Below the pieces are notes generated by a model, which worked only from the letters and a program-made list of their open reading frames with translations, did not search any database and was not told the origin of the DNA. The position numbers and the translations under genes were made by a program. Positions 1-5,867 of a DNA stretch of 64,000 bases are shown here, one piece after another; position 1 is the stretch's first letter; every line of letters starts with the position of its first letter. Source of the stretch: Massilia sp. BSC265 (lineage in GTDB: Bacteria; Pseudomonadota; Gammaproteobacteria; Burkholderiales; Burkholderiaceae_D); the NCBI RefSeq assembly GCF_000740675.1, contig NZ_JPXI01000039.1:124001-188000 (forward strand), read 5' to 3'.

Positions 1-2001
1 GACAACCACCGACACCTGCACTGGGCCCAGCTGCGGGTCTACGGCCACCTGCTGTGCCGCCAGCTCGGACTCGAGACAATCAACCTCGCCCTGGTCTATT
101 ACGACATCGGTAACGGCCAGGAAACCGTGCTGCGCGAGACCCAGGATGCGTCCGCCCTGTCCGCCCTGTTCATTGGGCTCTGCGAACGTTTTTCAAGCTG
201 GGCGGCGCAGGAAGCGGCGCACCGCGCCGCACGCGACACGGCCCTGGGCACGCTGCGCTTCCCGCATGCGGATTTCCGCCCGGGTCAGCGCCAGCTCGCG
301 GAAAACGTCTACCGCGCCAATACCAGCGGCCGCTGCCTGCTGGCGCAGGCGCCGACCGGCATCGGCAAGACCATCGGCAGCCTGTTCCCCGTGCTGCGGG
401 CGATGCCGGGGGAAGGCCTGGACAAGGTGTTCTTTCTGGCCGCGAAGACGCCAGGCCGGCGCCTTGCGCTGGACGCCGCCGCCAGCCTCGGCGCCGGCGC
501 CACGATCCCCCTGCGCGTACTCGAGCTCACGGCGCGCGACAAGGCCTGCGAGCACCCGGACAAGGCCTGCCAGGGCGACGCCTGCCCGCTGGCGAGAGGC
601 TTCTACGACCGCCTGCCGGCGGCGCGCGCGGCAGCAAGCCAGGTGGCCATGCTGGACCGCGAAGCCCTGCGCGACATCGGGCTCGCGCACGAGGTTTGCC
701 CCTACTACCTGGGCAGCGAAATGGCGCGCTGGTCCGACATGGTGGTGGGCGACTACAACTATTACTTCGATGGCAGCGCGATGCTCTACGCCCTGGCGCT
801 GGAACGGGGCTGGAAGGCCAGCGTGCTGGTCGACGAAGCCCACAACATGGTGTCGCGGGCCCGCTCCATGTACAGCGCGGAACTGCAGCGCGGCCAGCTG
901 CGCGCCGCGCGCGCCAACGCACCGGGAGTCGTCAAGAAAGCCCTGGAACGGGTCGGCCGCGCCTGGAGCAAGGTCGACAAGGAGGCGCCACTGCCCCAGG
1001 CGCCCTACCAGGTATTGCCCGAGGTCCCGGGCATCCTGCTGGACGCCCTGCACAACGCCACCAGCACCGTCAACGACTTCCTGGTGGAGTTTCCCGGCCC
1101 GCTCGACCCGGAACTGCAGCGCTTCCATTTCGATGCCCTGGGATTCCTGCGCCTGGCCGAATCCTTTGGCGACCATTCGCTGTGCGACCTGGCGCGCAGC
1201 GGCGTCAAGGACTCGGCCATCAGCATCCGCAACGTGGTGCCGGCGCCTTTTCTCGCGCCGCGTTTCGCGCTGGCCCGCTCCGTGACCCTGTTCTCGGCCA
1301 CGCTCAGCCCCTGGCATTATTTCTGCGACCTGCTCGGCATGCCGCCCGACACCGCCTGGGCCGACGTGGCCTCGCCTTTCAGCGCCAGCCAGCTCGAGGT
1401 CCACATCGCCGGCGATATCTCGACTCGCTACCAGCACCGCACCGGCTCGCTGCGGCCGATTGCAAACCTGGTCGCGCGCCAGTACCTGGAACGCCCCGGC
1501 AACTACCTGGCATTCTTCAGCAGCTTCGATTACCTGGAACAGGTGCTGGAAGTGCTCCAGGCCCGCCATCCGGAGGTGCCGGCCTGGCGCCAGGAGCGGC
1601 GCATGAGCGAGCCGGAGCGGGCCGCCTTCCTCGAGCGCTTCACGCCGGGCGGCCGCGGCGTCGGCTTCGCGGTGCTGGGCGGCTCCTTCGGCGAAGGCAT
1701 CGACCTGCCGGGAGAGCGCCTGATCGGCGCCTTCGTGGCCACGCTCGGCCTGCCGCAGGTGAACCCGGTGAACGAGCAGCTGCGCGAACGGATGCAGGCG
1801 ATGTTCGGAGCCGGCTACGATTACACCTACCTGTATCCCGGCATGCAGAAGGTGGTGCAGGCCGCGGGGCGCGTGATCCGCACGGAGCTCGATCGTGGCG
1901 TGGTCTGGCTGATCGACGACCGCTTCGGACGGCCCGAAGTGCGCGCCCTGTTGCCGGGGTGGTGGGACGTGGATGCCGCCCGCATTGGCGCCGGCGGCTA
2001 G
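1..2001 (+). CDS. DinG/XPD-type ATP-dependent DNA helicase, 5' partial
   Basis: The reading frame is already open at base 1 and runs without a stop to 2001, so the start lies upstream. The first 40 or so residues look like the tail of the nuclease-like N-terminal domain that precedes the helicase core in some DinG relatives. The core follows: Walker A (APTGIGKT, about residue 117 of the visible part), four cysteines between the motifs (ACEH, KACQ, DACP, EVCP) as in the iron-sulfur domain of XPD/DinG, then DEAH (VDEAH), and C-terminal superfamily 2 motifs (GSFGEGIDLPG; QAAGRVIR). Known family role: 5'-3' DNA unwinding in repair of damaged or structured DNA. Its stop overlaps the convergent response regulator by 4 bp, leaving no room for a terminator. 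Confidence 0.9.
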   Translation, partial: DNHRHLHWAQLRVYGHLLCRQLGLETINLALVYYDIGNGQETVLRETQDASALSALFIGLCERFSSWAAQEAAHRAARDTALGTLRFPHADFRPGQRQLAENVYRANTSGRCLLAQAPTGIGKTIGSLFPVLRAMPGEGLDKVFFLAAKTPGRRLALDAAASLGAGATIPLRVLELTARDKACEHPDKACQGDACPLARGFYDRLPAARAAASQVAMLDREALRDIGLAHEVCPYYLGSEMARWSDMVVGDYNYYFDGSAMLYALALERGWKASVLVDEAHNMVSRARSMYSAELQRGQLRAARANAPGVVKKALERVGRAWSKVDKEAPLPQAPYQVLPEVPGILLDALHNATSTVNDFLVEFPGPLDPELQRFHFDALGFLRLAESFGDHSLCDLARSGVKDSAISIRNVVPAPFLAPRFALARSVTLFSATLSPWHYFCDLLGMPPDTAWADVASPFSASQLEVHIAGDISTRYQHRTGSLRPIANLVARQYLERPGNYLAFFSSFDYLEQVLEVLQARHPEVPAWRQERRMSEPERAAFLERFTPGGRGVGFAVLGGSFGEGIDLPGERLIGAFVATLGLPQVNPVNEQLRERMQAMFGAGYDYTYLYPGMQKVVQAAGRVIRTELDRGVVWLIDDRFGRPEVRALLPGWWDVDAARIGAGG

Positions 2002-2735
2002 CGCATCATCTCGCGCAGCTTCTGGTAGCCACTCCGGCTGATCGGCAGCCTGGTTCCGTCCTTCAGCACGGCGCAGTAGTTGTCCTTGCTGGCCGGCTCG
2101 ATGCGCGCGATCGATCCCACGTTGGCGATGTACGAGCGGTGGATGCGGAGGAACACCTGCGGATCGAGCTGGGCCTCGAGCTCGGACATGCGCTGGTTCT
2201 TCAGCCAGGCCTTGCCGGAGGCCGTCACCTGCACGTAGTCGTCCTGCGCCTCGATGTAGTCGATGGTGCTGCTTGGGACCACATGCACCCGTGCCCCGTC
2301 CTTGATCAGCACGCGCTCCAGGTAGCCGCGTCGCTGCGCGGCGTCCGCCACTACGGCCTGCAGTTGCGCTGCCTGCTCCGGTTGCGGCTGGCGGCTGCGC
2401 GCATGGGCCAGCGCCTGCGCCAGGCGCTCGCGGCTGAAGGGCTTGAGCAGGTAGTCGATCGCACGCACCTCAAAGGCCTTCAGCGCGTATTGGTCGTAGG
2501 CGGTGGCGAAGATGTAATAGGGCTTGCTGCCCGCGAGTTCCACCACCTCGAAGCCGTCCAGCTTGGGCATCTGGATGTCGAGGAAAACCAGCTCCGGGTC
2601 GAGCTCCCCGATGGCCTTGACGGCCTCGAAGCCGTTCGCGCATTCCCCCACGACCTCGATATCCGGATGGCCGGCCAGGTATTCGCGCAGCAGCGCGCGC
2701 GCCAAGTGTTCGTCGTCGACGATCAGTACTCGCAT
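1998..2735 (-). CDS. LytTR-family response regulator (LytR/AlgR type)
   Basis: 245 aa. An N-terminal receiver domain shows the acidic pair VDDEH, the phosphoacceptor Asp53 (FLDIQMPK), the switch Thr (FATAYDQ) and Lys (LLKPF). A C-terminal LytTR DNA-binding domain covers about residues 140-245 (IDYIEAQDDYV, FLRIHRSYIANV, LPISRSGYQKL). It lies 3 bp downstream of the histidine kinase gene, so the two are almost certainly one operon and a cognate pair. LytTR regulators usually bind direct repeats upstream of envelope or secreted-factor genes; the target here is not visible. Identification is firm, the regulon is unknown. Confidence 0.93.
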   Translation of the reverse strand: MRVLIVDDEHLARALLREYLAGHPDIEVVGECANGFEAVKAIGELDPELVFLDIQMPKLDGFEVVELAGSKPYYIFATAYDQYALKAFEVRAIDYLLKPFSRERLAQALAHARSRQPQPEQAAQLQAVVADAAQRRGYLERVLIKDGARVHVVPSSTIDYIEAQDDYVQVTASGKAWLKNQRMSELEAQLDPQVFLRIHRSYIANVGSIARIEPASKDNYCAVLKDGTRLPISRSGYQKLREMMR

Positions 2736-2738
2736 CGC

Positions 2739-3812
2739 TTACTTCTCCTCCGTCTCCGCGGGCAGCACCAGCTCCACCCGAAATGTAGCGTCTTCGCGTG
2801 CCCAGTGCACGCTGCCTTCCCTGCCGTACGCCGCCGCCAGGCGCTGGCGCACGTTCACCAAGCCGATGCCCTTGCCGGTCTTCGCTGTCCCCGCCTCGTC
2901 CGGATCGGCATCGTTCTCGACCCGGATGCGCAGCAGCGAGCCGGCCCGCTCGGCAGCCAGGCGTATGGTACCGCCATCGAGCAGCCCGGCGATTCCGTGC
3001 TTGACCGCGTTCTCCACCAACGGCTGCAGGATCATCGGCGGCAGCAGGCACTCCAGCGCGTCCTCGCCCACGCTGTGCTCGGACGCGAGGCGCGGGCCGA
3101 AGCGCACGCCCTCGATCGCCAGGAAGCGCTCGACCAGTTCCAGTTCGTCGCGCAGGCGCACCTTGCGGTGCGCTTCCAGTCCGAGCGTCTGGCGAAAAAA
3201 GCCCGCCAGCTGCAAGGTCATGTCGCGTGCCAGCCCGGGGTCGATGGACGTCAGCGCGCTGACCGAGTTCAGGCTGTTGAACAGGAAATGCGGGTCGATC
3301 TGGGTACGCAGCATGCGCAATTCGGCGTCCTGTGCCAGCAGGCGCGATTCCAGCTCGCGTGTCTCGGCGCGGCGCGCCCGCTCGAACTCCAGCGCAAGGT
3401 AATGGCCCACCGCCGTCATCCAGTACAGCAGCACCCCGATCCCCAGCATCAGCGCCGCGAACGGCCGGTCCACCTCGACCGACTCGACCTCGAACAGCAG
3501 CAGGCGGCACAGGGCAGCCCAGGCGCTGCCGGCCGCGCACCACAGCAGCGCCGCGCTCACGCCGCTGAAGAAGAACACCAGCAGCACCGCACCCAGAGAG
3601 CGCTGCGCCAGTGGATAGGCACGGCAAAGGTAGTAGCTGGAGAAGCCGCAGGCGATGGCATAGCACAGCGTGAGCGGCAACGCAAACAGCAGGACGGCGC
3701 CCGGGCTCGCGCCCGTCGTCGCAATGATCAGCCCTGCCAGCAGCACGCCCAGCATCAGCCAGGCCAGCAGGTATAGCGCGCTGCTGCGCCGCGCCCAGAA
3801 AGCGCCGCTCAT
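2739..3812 (-). CDS. LytS/YehU-type sensor histidine kinase
   Basis: 357 aa. The first 140 residues are hydrophobic with about four transmembrane segments and no periplasmic sensor domain. The cytoplasmic part is the His_kinase (PF06580) type: the phosphorylated histidine is in QIDPHFLFNSLNS (His175), followed by an N-box (VENAVKHG) and a glycine-rich box (GKGIGLVNVRQRL) of a GHKL ATPase. It autophosphorylates and passes phosphate to the LytTR regulator 3 bp downstream. The gene lies 37 bp after the LiaF-like gene, so four genes (4966 to 1998) probably form one envelope-sensing operon. As the sensor is only membrane-embedded, the signal may come through the neighbouring LiaF-like proteins (inference). 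Confidence 0.92.
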   Translation of the reverse strand: MSGAFWARRSSALYLLAWLMLGVLLAGLIIATTGASPGAVLLFALPLTLCYAIACGFSSYYLCRAYPLAQRSLGAVLLVFFFSGVSAALLWCAAGSAWAALCRLLLFEVESVEVDRPFAALMLGIGVLLYWMTAVGHYLALEFERARRAETRELESRLLAQDAELRMLRTQIDPHFLFNSLNSVSALTSIDPGLARDMTLQLAGFFRQTLGLEAHRKVRLRDELELVERFLAIEGVRFGPRLASEHSVGEDALECLLPPMILQPLVENAVKHGIAGLLDGGTIRLAAERAGSLLRIRVENDADPDEAGTAKTGKGIGLVNVRQRLAAAYGREGSVHWAREDATFRVELVLPAETEEK

Positions 3813-3849
3813 CGCGAGCCCACCGGCCGGCGCGCCAGCTTGCGCAGCA

Positions 3850-4560
3850 TCAGTTGCGTACCTCGACGCCGCCCATGATGGCGTAGCCCCGGATCACCAG
3901 GCGCTTCTCGCTGTGGGGCGGGGTCGCGGTCTTCTCCTCGAAGCCGCCCATGATCGGGGTTCCCTGCAGGACGACGGTCCAGTCGGGCGGGCATTTGAGC
4001 GTCACGCCGCCCCAGAACGCGAACACGTTGATCACTGCCTCACCCTGGATCGACGCGCTACGCATGTCGAGCGAGCAGCCGCCCATCACCGCCGTGATCT
4101 CGCCGCCGCGGAAGTTCTGCGTCGCGACACGGCGTTCGAAGCCGCCCAGGATGGCGGCCACGTCGACCACGTCGCTCCCCGGGCCCGCATCGTCCTTCAG
4201 CGATGCGCCAGGTGGCGTCCGGCGCGACTCCAGCGCCTTGTACAGCACGAAGATGCCTGCGCCGATCAGGAACAGCGGCCACAGGGTGCGGATGTCGAAG
4301 TCGATGATGTTCATGCGGTCCAGGATCATCAGCACGCCGAGCCCGATCAGGCCGCCGCCCAGCAGCTGGCCGTTGCGGCTCTGGGTGTCGCACAGCTTCA
4401 CGGTACCGGCAATGATGAACACCATCGGCCAGAAGGTGACCACGCGGCGGATCTCGATGAGGTCGAGGTTATCGAGCAGGAACAGCAAGCCAAACAGGAT
4501 CACGAGCAGGCCGAGCACGATCTGGCTGGTGACGCCCTTCGAATGGAGCTTATCCTTCAT
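3850..4560 (-). CDS. LiaF-like membrane protein with C-terminal cell-wall-stress domain
   Basis: 236 aa. Four short hydrophobic segments in the first 110 residues are arranged as two LiaI/LiaF-type hairpins (VLGLLVILFGLLFLLDNLDL; FWPMVFIIAG; GLIGLGVLMILDRMNIID; LWPLFLIGAGIFVLY). The C-terminal soluble part (about 120-236) is beta-rich with repeated hydrophobic glycine turns (ILGGFERRV, VMGGCSLDM, PIMGGFEEK, AIMGGVEV), typical of the LiaF/DUF2154-like domain. In Firmicutes LiaF represses the LiaRS system; here the partner kinase/regulator is LytS/LytTR type, so a similar modulating role is inference from gene order. It starts 1 bp after the stop of the upstream small membrane gene. Confidence 0.85.
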   Translation of the reverse strand: MKDKLHSKGVTSQIVLGLLVILFGLLFLLDNLDLIEIRRVVTFWPMVFIIAGTVKLCDTQSRNGQLLGGGLIGLGVLMILDRMNIIDFDIRTLWPLFLIGAGIFVLYKALESRRTPPGASLKDDAGPGSDVVDVAAILGGFERRVATQNFRGGEITAVMGGCSLDMRSASIQGEAVINVFAFWGGVTLKCPPDWTVVLQGTPIMGGFEEKTATPPHSEKRLVIRGYAIMGGVEVRN

Positions 4561-4561
4561 G

Positions 4562-4966
4562 TCAGTACTCCGGATGCTTGAGGGAGGACTGCTGCGCGCC
4601 TTGCGCCTGGCTTGCCTGGTTCGCGGACCGGCGGGCGACGAGCGGCTCGCACACCAGCTTCACGCCCCAGGCCAGAATGAACAGCGGCCAGCTGTTACGG
4701 AAGGTCAGGCCGAAGACCTGTTCGAAGCAGGCGAACAGCCACAGGCCGATGAAGACGGTCCACAGGCCGTTGCCGAGCTCGCGCGGGCTCGGGTGACCGA
4801 TGGCCTGGTTGATCCCGACCACGACGAGGAGCAGCGGCGCGTAACGCCAGTAGGCGCCGGCATCGATGTAATACAGGCGGTCGAGCAGGACGAGAGTGCC
4901 GAAGGCGATCAGGAGCAGGCCCCAGACGACTTGTTTGCGCCAGCGGTAGGATTCTTCGGTATGCAT
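4562..4966 (-). CDS. Small membrane protein with LiaI/LiaF-type transmembrane region
   Basis: 134 aa from the chosen start. The frame is open further upstream, but the ATG at 4966 has a good ribosome-binding site (AAGGAG, 9 bp before) and starts just ahead of the first hydrophobic segment, so the longer N-terminus is rejected. Four hydrophobic stretches (VVWGLLLIAFGTLVLLDRLY; APLLLVVVGI; TVFIGLWLFACF; PLFILAWGVKLV) resemble the transmembrane half of the LiaF-like neighbour, from which it probably arose by duplication, but it has no C-terminal sensing domain. It heads the four-gene operon. Specific role unknown. Confidence 0.82.
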   Translation of the reverse strand: MHTEESYRWRKQVVWGLLLIAFGTLVLLDRLYYIDAGAYWRYAPLLLVVVGINQAIGHPSPRELGNGLWTVFIGLWLFACFEQVFGLTFRNSWPLFILAWGVKLVCEPLVARRSANQASQAQGAQQSSLKHPEY

Positions 4967-5185
4967 GTTGCGTGGCTCCTTGTGTGTGGACTGTATGTAC
5001 CCACGATACCGGAACAGCAACATGCAATGGAAGCGCCTTTCGGTGAACGGCGGCGCGGTGGCGGTGAATGGCGAAGATATCGGCGGACGGCGGCGACGGG
5101 GTGAATGGTGGCGTATCACGCAAGGCGTAAAAAAAGCCCGCCGGTGCGGCGGGCCAGTTGGGCAAGCTTGTCGGGGTCGAAGGCC

Positions 5186-5359
5186 TCAGGCCGATGCCGA
5201 CAGGTCCATCGGCGGACGGCCCTTGACCTGGTTGCGGTACTTGGCGCGGGCTTCGGCCAGCTTGACCGCCTCGCGCGCGATGTTGGTGCGGCGGATCTCC
5301 TGGCGTTCCTTCTTGCCGCGGTGTTGTGCCTCGTGTTTGTTGCCGATACTCTTGGTCAT
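5186..5359 (-). CDS. Small basic protein of unknown function, 57 aa
   Basis: The ATG at 5359 is preceded by AGGAGA with 5-6 bp spacing, so it is preferred to a GTG seven codons upstream. The product is strongly basic and mostly helical by composition (KHEAQHRGKKERQEIRR; AREAVKLAEARAKYRNQVK) and ends MDLSASA. There is no signal peptide or membrane segment. It lies 57 bp downstream of another small gene with a strong ribosome-binding site, and the two are probably cotranscribed. I do not recognise the family; a nucleic-acid-binding or ribosome-associated role would fit the charge but is a guess. Confidence 0.65.
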   Translation of the reverse strand: MTKSIGNKHEAQHRGKKERQEIRRTNIAREAVKLAEARAKYRNQVKGRPPMDLSASA

Positions 5360-5416
5360 GCTCGTCTCCTGGGTGGACACCGTTTTCGCGGTGGTGGCCC
5401 GCGACGTGGCGCGGGA

Positions 5417-5578
5417 TTAGGAGCGGTTGGTCCCCATCTTGAGATCCGACGGCATCAGCATGCCCCAACCGAGCTGGCGGCGGATTTCCTCCGGCGTCGG
5501 TGGCGGTGCGCTTTCCCGCGCGCGGCGCTCGAGGTATTCACGAACCAGGTGCTTGGGCGGCTGCTTGATCTCGGACAT
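5417..5578 (-). CDS. Small protein of unknown function, 53 aa
   Basis: Read directly from the bases: ATG at 5578, stop TAA at 5417-5419. A strong Shine-Dalgarno sequence (GGAGG) lies 5 bp before the ATG, which is the best support for this very short gene. The protein starts MSEIKQPPKHLVREYLERR, has a proline-rich middle (ESAPPPTPEEIRRQLGWG) and ends MLMPSDLKMGTNRS. It is soluble, with a basic N-terminal helix and no cysteines. It is preceded by about 170 bases carrying several perfect hairpins (separate entry) and followed by a 57-aa gene on the same strand. Function unknown. Confidence 0.65.
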   Translation of the reverse strand: MSEIKQPPKHLVREYLERRARESAPPPTPEEIRRQLGWGMLMPSDLKMGTNRS

Positions 5579-5603
5579 GGCGACCTCCACTTCCGTTAGG
5601 GCC

Positions 5604-5752
5604 GGCGCTTGCGGCGCCAGCCTGAATTGGTGCCGGTCCTCGAGGCGACCGGCTAACCTGTTGAGCTGTTGGCACCGTGCGCTTGTCGCACAGGTCCCTC
5701 ACTCAGACGGTTCCCATGTTAACGATGGGCTCTCGAACCCACCGTTAGGTGG
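5604..5752 (-). promoter_or_regulatory. Candidate structured RNA leader of the 53-aa gene
   Basis: Five perfect hairpins follow one another in about 150 bases: arms 5604-5608/5614-5618, 5633-5638/5647-5652, 5677-5681/5687-5691, 5713-5717/5725-5729 and 5739-5743/5748-5752. Two longer-range pairings are also perfect (5629-5634 with 5671-5676; 5656-5661 with 5690-5695) and overlap the local hairpins, so alternative folds are possible. The hairpin at 5604-5618 ends about 25 bases before the start codon at 5578. No known riboswitch class was recognised. Orientation is inferred from the downstream gene, because hairpins alone read the same on both strands. Confidence 0.4.
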
Positions 5753-5820
5753 CGCACATTTTTCGATAGGCCATCTCCTACAAGGCGGCGGGCCTGCGTG
5801 GAAGGCAAGCCTTCCGGACG

Positions 5821-5848
5821 AAAAAAAAGGGGAGCCGAAGCTCCCCTT
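5821..5848 (-). terminator. Rho-independent terminator of the TonB-dependent receptor gene
   Basis: On the minus strand a perfect 9-bp stem (AAGGGGAGC / GCTCCCCTT, positions 5848-5840 and 5835-5827) with a TTCG loop is followed by eight T residues at 5828-5821. It begins about 20 bases after the receptor stop codon at 5868. Confidence 0.93.
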
Positions 5849-5867
5849 CACGCGGAACGACAGACGC

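Noticed and set aside
696-3776. A 1026-codon plus-strand frame across helicase, regulator and kinase genes
   Set aside because: It crosses three well-supported genes on both strands and is Arg/Ala/Pro-rich without any domain.
5700-5752. A T-arm-like GGTTCGA stretch suggesting a tRNA remnant in the leader
   Set aside because: No acceptor, D-arm or anticodon arm can be placed around it, and the putative loop has eight bases.
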